A DNA stretch of 5,067 bases from Eubacteriales bacterium (GTDB lineage: Bacteria; Bacillota; Clostridia; Peptostreptococcales; Anaerovoracaceae). Under the pieces are notes generated by a model that was given only the letters and a program-made list of their open reading frames with translations, was not told the DNA's origin and searched no databases. This document shows positions 1 through 5,067 of the stretch, piece after piece; the stretch's first letter is position 1, and the number at the start of each line of letters is the position of its first letter. Both the position numbers and the translations under genes were made by a program. Where the stretch lies: contig JAQVOT010000104.1 of assembly GCA_028702415.1 (NCBI GenBank), forward strand, positions 1 through 5,067, in the 5' to 3' direction.

Positions 1-140
1 GACATCCGGCTAAAATGCAGCCTGTAACAGGTACTATGAAGACTTCACGTCTGAAAGACTGTGTTAAGGGATGTGATGTTTCACTGACCAGGGAAGAGTG
101 GTATGAAATATATCTTTCAGCAGGAAATACATTACCATAG
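1..140 (+). CDS. Aldo/keto reductase family oxidoreductase, C-terminal end only (5' truncated by window edge)
   Basis: The reading frame that begins at base 3 is open from the window edge to TAG at 138-140 and gives 45 residues. It opens with HPAKMQPVTGT and ends with LTREEWYEIYLSAGNTLP. From knowledge of the family, a stretch of this kind (HPAxxQPxxGT, then an ELTxEEWxxIYxAAGxxLP-like ending) is the C-terminus of NADPH-dependent aldo/keto reductases of the YdhF-like group, where the first part lies near the cofactor-binding end of the TIM barrel. The catalytic Asp/Tyr/Lys/His residues lie upstream of the window and cannot be checked. The substrate is unknown. The end overlaps the longest version of the next gene by 38 bp, or precedes its alternative starts by about 30 bp. 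Confidence 0.82.
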   Translation, partial: HPAKMQPVTGTMKTSRLKDCVKGCDVSLTREEWYEIYLSAGNTLP

Positions 141-1242
141 GATCGTTAAGAGTTTTGCCAAATGGAGAATGATGTTGGATATAGAAAGTTTATATTTTGA
201 GGTAAAAAGTAATGTCGACCGGGTGTGTTTTGATAAATTGTGGTATGGATTTTCACCTTTGAAATTTGCTCTTTACACTGATGCAAACTGCTTTTTAGAC
301 GGGAGATATATAGATAAGCCGAAAGAGTTTGTGGCAAATACATCAGTGCTGTTTGAAGGTGAATATATAGCTATATGGCATGTGGTAGAGACAATGGACC
401 CGATGGTATTAGCCGCTAAAATAATACATGAAATGTTTCATGCTTTTCAGAATATAAGAGGTGAATCAAGATTTCCCGATGAACTGGAAGCTCTTAGCCG
501 GTATCAATATGACGAAGTTAATTTGAGTTTGAAATATAATGAAAATAAAATCCTTTTAGCACTTGCGGATGATTTTGATAGAGGTTCCTATACAGAGTTT
601 TTATCTATCAGATCATACAGACGAAAAGTGTATCCCTATGAGTTTTACTATGAGGCTGCAATTGAAGAGATCGAAGGCTCTGCTCAATATGTTGAGCTTA
701 ACGCACTCAAGCAGCTTTCTGAAGAGCTTTTTGCTGAAAGAATCATGATGCTCAAGGAAAGGATCCTCATGTCTGATTACTATTTCCCGATCAGGATCAG
801 TTGTTATGATGTAGGAGCTTTGCTTTTTCGTGTTCTGAAAATCAATCGTCTTTTGGATTTTGAAGAATGTTCTGATGTCTTATCAACAGAAAGTATCTTA
901 ACAGATTTTAATGACTGCATAATTGATATCAAGCACAATACTGAGGTCGCGAAGGGATCAGAAAGGTACAGAACCAGCACATTAGAAATGATCCGCAGGG
1001 GGATAGATAATGGCATGTTGATAGATGAAGGAGAGATAGAACTGTTAGGCGTGAATGTTTACAATGCCAGATGTGCAAAAGGATATATCATTTCTACTCA
1101 CTTCGTTTTTTATAGAAAAGATGGTCATGAAAAAGTGCAGTACGGAGACTTTATGATCAAACTTGTTGACAGTAAAAGGGGATCAAAAATTTATAAACTC
1201 CAAGATAATAGTCATCTGGTCGTGGCTGAGCGGAAGCTGTAG
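103..1242 (+). CDS. Uncharacterised protein with HExxH zinc-metallopeptidase signature
   Basis: This is a 379-residue protein if started at 103. Residues 109-113 read HEMFH inside IIHEMFHAFQ, a clear HExxH zinc-binding helix. About 80 residues later EEIEGSAQYVE (188-198) resembles the EGxAxY helix that supplies the third zinc ligand in gluzincin-type peptidases, so E191 is the candidate ligand. The part before the motif is mixed alpha/beta; the last 70 or so residues look like a separate small beta-rich domain. There is no signal peptide or membrane segment, so it is probably cytoplasmic. The start is uncertain. ATG 103 has GGGAAG at 91-96 but overlaps the reductase gene. ATG 169 or 172, or TTG 175, lies after GGAGA at 164-168, and the protein looks family-like only from about MLDIES onward. 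I do not recognise a substrate or a named gene. Peptidase activity is inferred from the motif only. Confidence 0.8.
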   Translation: MKYIFQQEIHYHRIVKSFAKWRMMLDIESLYFEVKSNVDRVCFDKLWYGFSPLKFALYTDANCFLDGRYIDKPKEFVANTSVLFEGEYIAIWHVVETMDPMVLAAKIIHEMFHAFQNIRGESRFPDELEALSRYQYDEVNLSLKYNENKILLALADDFDRGSYTEFLSIRSYRRKVYPYEFYYEAAIEEIEGSAQYVELNALKQLSEELFAERIMMLKERILMSDYYFPIRISCYDVGALLFRVLKINRLLDFEECSDVLSTESILTDFNDCIIDIKHNTEVAKGSERYRTSTLEMIRRGIDNGMLIDEGEIELLGVNVYNARCAKGYIISTHFVFYRKDGHEKVQYGDFMIKLVDSKRGSKIYKLQDNSHLVVAERKL

Positions 1243-1265
1243 CACCTGGGAAAATCAACTGATTC

Positions 1266-1274
1266 AAGGGGTGA
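1266..1274 (+). promoter_or_regulatory. Strong Shine-Dalgarno that serves a six-codon minicistron, not the radical SAM ATG directly
   Basis: AAGGGGTGA lies 8 bp before an ATG at 1283 that opens a six-codon frame (MFKFLT) ending with TGA at 1301-1303. The radical SAM ATG at 1312 is 37 bp from this site and has no good Shine-Dalgarno of its own. Either the short frame is a leader that feeds ribosomes to 1312 by reinitiation, or a small indel has separated the site from the original start. Confidence 0.45.
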
Positions 1275-1311
1275 ATGAAATAATGTTTAAATTTCTAACC
1301 TGAACAAATTT

Positions 1312-1962
1312 ATGAATATTGGAATAAAACGAAATTCTGATACTGCCGGACGGTTCTATTTCAGTGATCGTCGGGGGCAGCTATTAATGTTACAAATGAC
1401 GTCTGCTTTGCGTAGAAGTGCAAAGATAAGAGAGAAGTATGAGCGTAACGGTACCCATATTCCTCCTTTCCTTATTGCGAGCATATCAGCTGAATGTAAT
1501 TTAATGTGTACGGGCTGTTACGCATTGGCCGGCGGCGGTTGCAGTGACGGACATAAGCGTGAACAACTGACCGCTGAACAATGGCGAAGAATATTTCAGG
1601 AAGCTTCGGACATCGGCATATCTTTTGTCCTTCTGGCTGGCGGTGAGCCGCTTTTGCGACATGATGTCATTCGATCTGCAACGGGATTTGATAATATTAT
1701 TTTCCCGGTATTTACAAACGGAACTTTGTTAAACGAGAGTTATCTTGATCTTATGGAAAAACACCGCAATCTTATCCCGGTACTAAGTGTCGAGGGCGAC
1801 GCTGAAAAAACAGATGCCCGTCGTGGAAATGGTGTGTCAGAGAAGATAAAACAAGCCGCAGCAAACTTCAAAAAGCGTGGTGTTCTTTTCGGTGTTTCCA
1901 TAACAGTAACAACAGAAAATCAAAGTGATGTAACAGAACCTAGTACACCGTTCTTTTATTGA
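1312..1962 (+). pseudogene. Radical SAM protein, truncated by an IS630-type insertion
   Basis: The remaining frame encodes 216 residues. CNLMCTGCY at 62-70 is the CxxxCxxC motif (C62, C66, C69) that binds the [4Fe-4S] cluster for S-adenosylmethionine cleavage. GGEP at 110-113 matches the SAM-binding GGEP motif of radical SAM enzymes, and the SVEGD stretch near 159-163 fits a later barrel strand. Before the cluster motif there is a leader of about 60 residues typical of COG0535-like proteins. The native sequence runs to about codon 210; the last residues (STPFFY) and the TGA come from the IS end. The later barrel strands and any C-terminal domain are missing, and no continuation is found beyond the IS at 3196. 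The product is therefore probably non-functional. Substrate and pathway cannot be read from what remains. ATG 1312 is the best in-frame start after an upstream TAA, but lacks a close ribosome binding site. Confidence 0.85.
1943..1960 (+). repeat. Left terminal inverted repeat of the IS
   Basis: The end reads GTACACCGTTCTT followed by TTATT. The first 13 bases match the reverse complement of the right end perfectly, and 16 of the first 18 match overall. The transposase stop codon lies only about 10 bp further in. Confidence 0.93.
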
Positions 1963-1970
1963 CTTTACAA

Positions 1971-3113
1971 TCAACTGACATTAACCTCATCCATTTTGTA
2001 TTTCCATCGATAAACGACCGGGTCATCATTAACTTCAGCAATATAATTGTAAATCCGGTCGGTCAGTTCTTCTTTTGACTTAACTCTTATACCTCTCAAG
2101 CATACTCGAGACAGTTTACCAAAGAAGCTTTCGATCAGGTTGAGCCATGAACCATGGGTTGGTGTAAAAACGAAATCAAAGCAATCCGGAACAGTTTCAA
2201 GGTATTTTCGTGTCTCTTTTGATGTGTGGATACTGTGATTGTCAAGGATTATTCTGATTTTGTCTGCTGAATCGTATTTCTGATCCAGGATCTTAAGAAA
2301 AGATATGAAATCAGCACTCTTGTGTGTATCACTGATCTGTGGAATTATTTCTCCGGTCAGCAAATCAATTCCGGCTAATAAAGAAATCGTACCCAACCTC
2401 TTATACTCACTATCTCGTGCGATAAATCCATTCTCCTGTGTTGGCAACTGATCTTGTGCCACATTGGCAATTGCCTGTATACCCGGCTTTTCATCATAAG
2501 ATAATGTGACTGTTCTTCGTCCTTCTTCCGGCCAGATGACATTCCCTTCCTCATCAAACATCAGTTCGATTTGCTTATATACAACCAGAATATCATGCAT
2601 CTTAGTCTCAAATTCCGGATCACGTCTTTCCAGATAATAGCGAATGCGATGTGGTTTGATTTCTGCTTCGTTCAAAATATCCCAGACCTTTGATTTGGCA
2701 ACTTCCTTCAATTCAGGATAGCCTGCTCCCTGACAGGTTTTTTGAATGTGACGCTGCATCTTCGTAATTGTCCATAGTTCCTGCGGATAACAGAACGCAT
2801 TGGGTTTTTGGCAAGCAATATTCCTGACCCATATCTTTGCATCTTCACCTATGACCGCAGGTCGTCCGGCTCGTGAACTGTCAGCCAAGGCGTATTCCCA
2901 GCCGGCTTCGCTGAATTTTTTCAGGCAGAGAATAACTGAAGGACGGCTCAGTCCTACTTCTTCTGCAATCTGAGTCTGTGTCACCCCGTCTGCTGACAAT
3001 AAAAGTATCCTGGCTCGTTGTACGCGACGTGCTTCTTCAGTTCGCGTGTTGGCTACTTTCTGCAATGCATTGCGCTCCGTTTCGGTCAAGATTAGTGGCT
3101 CTGCTTTTCTCAT
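1971..3113 (-). CDS. IS630-family transposase, intact
   Basis: This 380-residue protein catalyses cut-and-paste movement of its element. Residues about 10-90 form an N-terminal helix-turn-helix region (TQTQIAEEVGLSRPSVILCL at 45-64) that would bind the element ends. Residues about 90-165 form a second winged-helix-like DNA-binding region. The DDE catalytic domain follows: D207 in LSYDEKPG, D291 in IILDNHSIHTS, and E328 in HGSWLNLIESFFGKL. These are the classic IS630/DDE_3 motifs, with 36 residues between the second Asp and the Glu. Length and all three acidic residues are consistent with an active enzyme. The start ATG at 3113 is supported by GAGGGGG (3127-3121, minus strand) 7 bp upstream. 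The stop TGA lies just inside the left inverted repeat. There is no frameshift of the kind that splits the transposase in some IS630 elements. Confidence 0.95.
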   Translation of the reverse strand: MRKAEPLILTETERNALQKVANTRTEEARRVQRARILLLSADGVTQTQIAEEVGLSRPSVILCLKKFSEAGWEYALADSSRAGRPAVIGEDAKIWVRNIACQKPNAFCYPQELWTITKMQRHIQKTCQGAGYPELKEVAKSKVWDILNEAEIKPHRIRYYLERRDPEFETKMHDILVVYKQIELMFDEEGNVIWPEEGRRTVTLSYDEKPGIQAIANVAQDQLPTQENGFIARDSEYKRLGTISLLAGIDLLTGEIIPQISDTHKSADFISFLKILDQKYDSADKIRIILDNHSIHTSKETRKYLETVPDCFDFVFTPTHGSWLNLIESFFGKLSRVCLRGIRVKSKEELTDRIYNYIAEVNDDPVVYRWKYKMDEVNVS

Positions 3114-3175
3114 GGATACACCCCCTCGTATTGATCTGTATCCATTGTAATATAATTGTCTTGTTTTATAAAACT

Positions 3176-3193
3176 AATTTAAGAACGGTGTAC
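3176..3193 (-). repeat. Right terminal inverted repeat of the IS
   Basis: Read on the minus strand from 3193 the end begins GTACACCGTTCTT, identical for 13 bases to the left end, then diverges for two bases and matches for three more. The adjoining TA at 3194-3195 is the second copy of the target dinucleotide. A 12-bp AT-rich palindrome (GTTTTATAAAAC, 3163-3174) lies just inside it, upstream of the transposase gene. Confidence 0.93.
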
Positions 3194-3195
3194 TA

Positions 3196-3285
3196 GTCAA
3201 GTAACCGAATATCCCAGACTTCGTCGATCGCTTCTTCGAATTTTTCATCGTCAAACGGCTCTCCCTGGAAACCATCATTTTGCAT
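3196..3285 (-). pseudogene. Possible remnant of a minus-strand gene abutting the IS
   Basis: On the minus strand, ATG at 3285-3283 opens 30 codons that read as ordinary, strongly acidic protein (including GEPFDDEKFEEAIDEVWDIR), and the frame closes with TAG exactly at the IS junction (TA of the target plus the first IS base). No good ribosome binding site precedes the ATG, and an in-frame TGA lies about eight codons further upstream. I do not recognise the family. It could be the N-terminal stub of a gene cut by the IS or a deletion, the C-terminal tail of a gene whose upstream part is frameshifted, or chance. It is not a continuation of the radical SAM gene, which reads on the other strand. 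Confidence 0.3.
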
Positions 3286-3308
3286 GGTCTCAGACCGATA
3301 AGTATTAT
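3280..3308 (+). promoter_or_regulatory. Candidate promoter for the DUF3795 gene pair, with an internal dyad
   Basis: TTGCAT (3280-3285) and TATTAT (3303-3308) are separated by 17 bp, the preferred sigma-70/SigA spacing. The -10 matches consensus at 5 of 6 positions but the -35 at only 3 of 6. A perfect dyad GGTCT-C-AGACC (3286-3296) lies in the spacer, where a bound repressor could block RNA polymerase. The initiation point would be about 40 bp before the ATG at 3356. No experimental support; other AT-rich -10-like boxes lie at 3321-3333. Confidence 0.3.
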
Positions 3309-3341
3309 ATCAGGGATATGTTATTATATATTTGTTATGCG

Positions 3342-3347
3342 AAGGAG
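3342..3347 (+). promoter_or_regulatory. Shine-Dalgarno that fixes the start of the first DUF3795 gene
   Basis: AAGGAG lies 8 bp before the ATG at 3356. The frame is open back to another ATG at 3332, but that one lies before this site and has no ribosome binding site, so 3356 is the start. Confidence 0.85.
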
Positions 3348-3355
3348 AGCTGATT

Positions 3356-3910
3356 ATGAAAAACTTCACGCGAAACAACCTGCTATTCTCACTCTGCGGC
3401 CTGAATTGCTGTTTGTGTCCAATGAATATCGGCGGATATTGCCCCGGATGCGGAGGTGGTGAAGGTAATCAATCATGCTCTATAGCAAGATGCAGTCTGG
3501 ATCATGAAAGAGTCGAATATTGCTATCTTTGTTCTGATTATCCTTGCGTAAGATTTGATAATGTAGATAGCAGTGATTCATTCATCACTCATCGGAATCA
3601 GTTTCAAGATATTGATAGAGTGCATGAAATAGGGATAAGTCTATATAATGAAGAGCTGATAAGAAAAAGAGAAATACTCAATTTACTGCTTAATGAGTAT
3701 AATGATGGCCGGATAAAGTCATTTTATTGCCTTGCCGCAGGATTATTACCTTTGAGAGTTCTTGAAAACGTTATCTTGAAAATCAAATCAGATTCTTGTA
3801 TGGCCGAACCAGCGGATTTGAAGGACAGAGCAAAGCAAGTCTCTGATTTACTGGTAAATGAGGCAGAGGAACTTGGGATAGAACTCAAACTTCGCAGAAA
3901 GTCTGAATGA
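3356..3910 (+). CDS. DUF3795 domain-containing cysteine-rich protein (first of two)
   Basis: The protein has 184 residues from ATG 3356. The first third is packed with cysteines: positions 14, 18, 19, 21, 29, 32, 41, 46, 56, 59 and 64, in motifs CGLNCCLC, CPGC and CYLCSDYPC. This pattern (CGLxCxxC near the N-terminus, then CxxCxxYPC) is the hallmark of DUF3795, a family of unknown function presumed to bind zinc or an iron-sulfur cluster. The rest (65-184) is mainly helical and charged, with THRNQF following the Cys region and a basic tail. It has no signal peptide or membrane segment. It lies 13 bp before a second DUF3795 gene, so they probably form one transcript. The biochemical role is unknown; metal binding is inferred from cysteine spacing. 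Confidence 0.88.
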   Translation: MKNFTRNNLLFSLCGLNCCLCPMNIGGYCPGCGGGEGNQSCSIARCSLDHERVEYCYLCSDYPCVRFDNVDSSDSFITHRNQFQDIDRVHEIGISLYNEELIRKREILNLLLNEYNDGRIKSFYCLAAGLLPLRVLENVILKIKSDSCMAEPADLKDRAKQVSDLLVNEAEELGIELKLRRKSE

Positions 3911-3923
3911 TCAGGGAGGAGTT

Positions 3924-4199
3924 ATGAATCGTGATATCAGTGATGATTTGATAGCTCCTTGCGGTATGGATTGCAGCCTTTGCATTGCATATCAGTTCAG
4001 AAAGAATGATCTGAATAAGCATGGTTTTCATGGAAAATATTGTGCCGGCTGTATTCCGCGAGGAGAAAACTGTACGCATATGGCAGATAAATGCAGTCTG
4101 CTCGGAGAACGTATTTACTGTCATAACGGGTTATGCATGAACTGTGAGATTGAAAAATTTCTTGAAAACAAAAGGTATAGATGGAATTCGGATAAATAG
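3924..4199 (+). CDS. Short DUF3795-like cysteine-rich protein (second of two)
   Basis: This protein has 91 residues, ten of them cysteines (13, 17, 20, 40, 43, 50, 57, 66, 71, 74). APCGMDCSLC at 11-20 is the DUF3795 N-terminal motif; CAGC (40-43) and CMNC (71-74) follow, and the chain ends with a KFLENKRYR segment that corresponds to the part after the last cysteine pair in relatives. Many relatives I recall continue for another 40 or more residues with a further cysteine pair, so this looks like a short version, though no frameshifted continuation is visible after the TAG. AGGGAGG at 3913-3919 lies 4 bp before the ATG, and the gene starts 13 bp after the preceding stop, which indicates co-transcription. 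Its function is unknown, and it is probably a cytoplasmic metal-binding protein. Confidence 0.85.
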   Translation: MNRDISDDLIAPCGMDCSLCIAYQFRKNDLNKHGFHGKYCAGCIPRGENCTHMADKCSLLGERIYCHNGLCMNCEIEKFLENKRYRWNSDK

Positions 4200-4273
4200 T
4201 CACGGGAAGAGCGCCGTAAAACTCTACGAAGCGTTTATTGCACGATTTCTCATAATAGACTAAGCTTTCTGAT

Positions 4274-4279
4274 GGAGGG
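4274..4279 (+). promoter_or_regulatory. Shine-Dalgarno that fixes the regulator start at 4287
   Basis: GGAGGG lies 7 bp before ATG 4287. The in-frame ATG at 4272 directly abuts this site and so cannot use it; 4287 also places the HTH at the usual distance from the N-terminus. Confidence 0.85.
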
Positions 4280-4286
4280 AAATCAT

Positions 4287-4871
4287 ATGGATCATTCGAA
4301 GATCGGGAAACTGATCTATGCTTTAAGAAAAAACGCAAATCTGACGCAGAAACAACTTGCTGACAGTCTGAATATAAGCGATAAGGCGATATCAAAATGG
4401 GAAAGGGGAATGGGGTTTCCTGATGTTTCCTTGCTTTCCTCGCTTGCGGATGTTTTCGGTGTTGGAATAGACTGCCTTCTTTCAGGAGAACTAAATGAGA
4501 ATGAGACTAGCGGAGGAAACATGAGAAATACAAAATTTTACATATGCCCTAAATGCGGGAATCTGCTGACCGGTACGGATAAAGTTGTTGTGACATGCTG
4601 TGGGATGAAACTTCCATTATCAGTTCCGATAAAAGCGTCAGATGATGACTTGTTATCGGTTGAAATAATTGAAGGTGAATATTTCATATCAACAGATCAT
4701 GAAATGAACAAGGAACACTATATCAGCTTTATAGCACTCCTGACCGGGGACAGTATAATAATCCGCAGGCAATATCCTGAATGGAATATACAAATACGGA
4801 TACCGCTGTTCGGACACGGAAAACTGATATGGCATTGCGTTAAGCATGGTTTGTTTTATCAGACAATATAG
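4287..4871 (+). CDS. Xre-family helix-turn-helix regulator fused to a desulfoferrodoxin-like metal-binding domain
   Basis: The protein has 194 residues. Residues 5-65 are an Xre/Cro-type DNA-binding domain (IGKLIYALRKNANLTQKQLA, then SDKAISKWERG and the FPDVSLLSSLADVFGV helix). A linker rich in Asn, Glu and Gly (68-80) leads to a desulfoferrodoxin-like part. CPKCGN at 87-92 and CC at 104-105 reproduce the four-cysteine FeCys4 site of the desulforedoxin domain. DHEMNKEHYISF (137-148) and HCVKHG (183-188) match the superoxide-reductase iron site: H138 and H144 are 6 apart, and C184 and H187 are 3 apart, as in desulfoferrodoxin. The first histidine ligand, expected about 20 residues before H138, is absent (KASDDDLL there). 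The protein is probably a DNA-binding sensor of redox state, superoxide or iron rather than an enzyme; the target genes are unknown. It lies 87 bp after the DUF3795 pair, in the same direction. Confidence 0.88.
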   Translation: MDHSKIGKLIYALRKNANLTQKQLADSLNISDKAISKWERGMGFPDVSLLSSLADVFGVGIDCLLSGELNENETSGGNMRNTKFYICPKCGNLLTGTDKVVVTCCGMKLPLSVPIKASDDDLLSVEIIEGEYFISTDHEMNKEHYISFIALLTGDSIIIRRQYPEWNIQIRIPLFGHGKLIWHCVKHGLFYQTI

Positions 4872-4879
4872 AAGCATCT

Positions 4880-4891
4880 GATATCGATATC
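4880..4891. repeat. 12-bp perfect palindrome between the regulator and the next gene
   Basis: GATATCGATATC is a perfect 12-bp dyad 8 bp after the regulator stop codon and about 90 bp before the next start. It could be an operator, but it is AT-rich, has no loop and is not followed by a T-run, so it is not a terminator. A chance occurrence is possible. Confidence 0.3.
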
Positions 4892-4928
4892 TCTCACAAT
4901 TCTTTATAAAATGTTTATATTCCGGTTT

Positions 4929-4934
4929 TATAAT
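4929..4934 (+). promoter_or_regulatory. Candidate -10 box for the secreted-protein gene
   Basis: TATAAT is a perfect -10 consensus 44 bp before ATG 4979. No convincing -35 lies at 16-18 bp upstream; TTTATA at 4903-4908 is 20 bp away. The whole stretch is AT-rich, so the call is tentative. Confidence 0.35.
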
Positions 4935-4978
4935 GAAATTATGAGGAACATGTGAATTTTATTGTGAGGTAAATGGTC

Positions 4979-5067
4979 ATGAAGCTTTTTAAGAACAAAA
5001 AACTGATGATTTCTCTTAGCGTGTTGACAGGACTCCTGCTGATCATGGCTACTGCTTTTGCCGATTC
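4979..5067 (+). CDS. N-terminus of an exported protein (3' truncated by window edge)
   Basis: ATG 4979 has TGAGGT at 4965-4970, 8 bp upstream. The 29 visible residues form a classic signal peptide: a basic n-region (MKLFKNKK), a hydrophobic core (LMISLSVLTGLLLIMA) and an AFA-type signal peptidase I cleavage site followed by Asp. There is no lipobox cysteine in view. The protein is therefore probably secreted or attached to the cell surface. Nothing of the mature domain is present, so no function can be given. It is 107 bp downstream of the regulator gene and has its own possible -10 box, so it is perhaps transcribed separately. Confidence 0.8.
   Translation, partial: MKLFKNKKLMISLSVLTGLLLIMATAFAD

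Larger units (their letters stand above)
1943..3193 (-). mobile_element. Complete IS630-family insertion sequence, 1251 bp
   Basis: The element is bounded by inverted repeats and by a TA dinucleotide on each side (1941-1942 and 3194-3195). TA target duplication is characteristic of the IS630/Tc1/mariner superfamily. It carries one intact transposase gene on the minus strand that fills almost the whole element. Both ends and the gene look undamaged, so the copy may be recent or still mobile. It lies inside the radical SAM reading frame. The exact subgroup or IS name cannot be assigned from the sequence alone. Confidence 0.92.

Noticed and set aside
2978..3196. 72-codon plus-strand frame over the transposase 5' end
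   Set aside because: It is antisense to the intact transposase, has no ribosome binding site and shows no family features.
1931..3207. Short near-repeat GTAACAGAAC / GTAACCGAAT on either side of the IS
   Set aside because: It is not directly adjacent to the IS ends and is only 8 of 10 identical; the TA dinucleotide already explains the target duplication.
3196..3353. Plus-strand continuation of the radical SAM frame after removal of the IS
   Set aside because: The frame is open, but the residues (VTEYPRLRRSLLRIF and so on) do not resemble radical SAM barrel strands or a SPASM domain, and the region is better read as a minus-strand fragment plus promoter.
4200..4286. Terminator or strong promoter between the DUF3795 pair and the regulator
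   Set aside because: No GC-rich hairpin with a T-run is visible. CATAAT at 4251-4256 lacks a -35 at proper spacing, so neither call can be supported.
3997..4395. 132-codon open frame on the minus strand
   Set aside because: It lies opposite the second DUF3795 gene and the regulator N-terminus, both of which have clear family motifs and ribosome binding sites. Its translation has no recognisable domain.

Overview
The window looks like chromosomal DNA from a low-to-moderate GC, anaerobic Firmicute, most likely a gut or rumen Clostridia member. This is an inference from strong AAGGAG/GGAGG-type ribosome binding sites, AT-rich spacers, and the families present: DUF3795 proteins, an Xre-type HTH/desulfoferrodoxin-like fusion, a radical SAM protein and an IS630-type element. 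No marker gene fixes the species.

Layout. (1) Positions 1-140 hold the 3' end of an aldo/keto reductase gene. (2) Positions 103-1242 encode an uncharacterised protein with a zinc-metallopeptidase HExxH signature; its start overlaps the reductase or lies just after it. (3) From 1312 a radical SAM gene begins, but after about 210 codons it is cut by an IS630-type insertion sequence (1943-3193, 1251 bp). The IS has matching terminal inverted repeats, a TA on each side and one intact transposase gene on the minus strand. The missing radical SAM C-terminus does not resume beyond the IS, so the right flank appears to be rearranged or deleted. (4) Positions 3196-3355 hold a short minus-strand gene remnant and a probable promoter region. 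(5) Positions 3356-4199 carry two adjacent cysteine-rich DUF3795 genes. (6) Positions 4287-4871 encode a regulator joining an Xre-type helix-turn-helix to a desulfoferrodoxin-like metal-binding domain. (7) At 4979 a secreted or membrane-anchored protein begins and runs off the window.

How the genes may work together. The genes at 3356-4871 lie in the same direction and all three encode CxxC-rich, probably metal-binding proteins. The two DUF3795 genes are 13 bp apart and are probably co-transcribed. The HTH/desulfoferrodoxin-like protein is a plausible redox, superoxide or iron sensor, but its target is unknown. The left part (reductase, metallopeptidase-like, radical SAM) is also co-oriented, but no shared pathway is evident.

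The most interesting point is the HTH/desulfoferrodoxin-like fusion. It keeps the four-cysteine site and four of the five expected superoxide-reductase iron ligands, but appears to lack the first histidine. No defence system, CRISPR array, tRNA or rRNA was seen.
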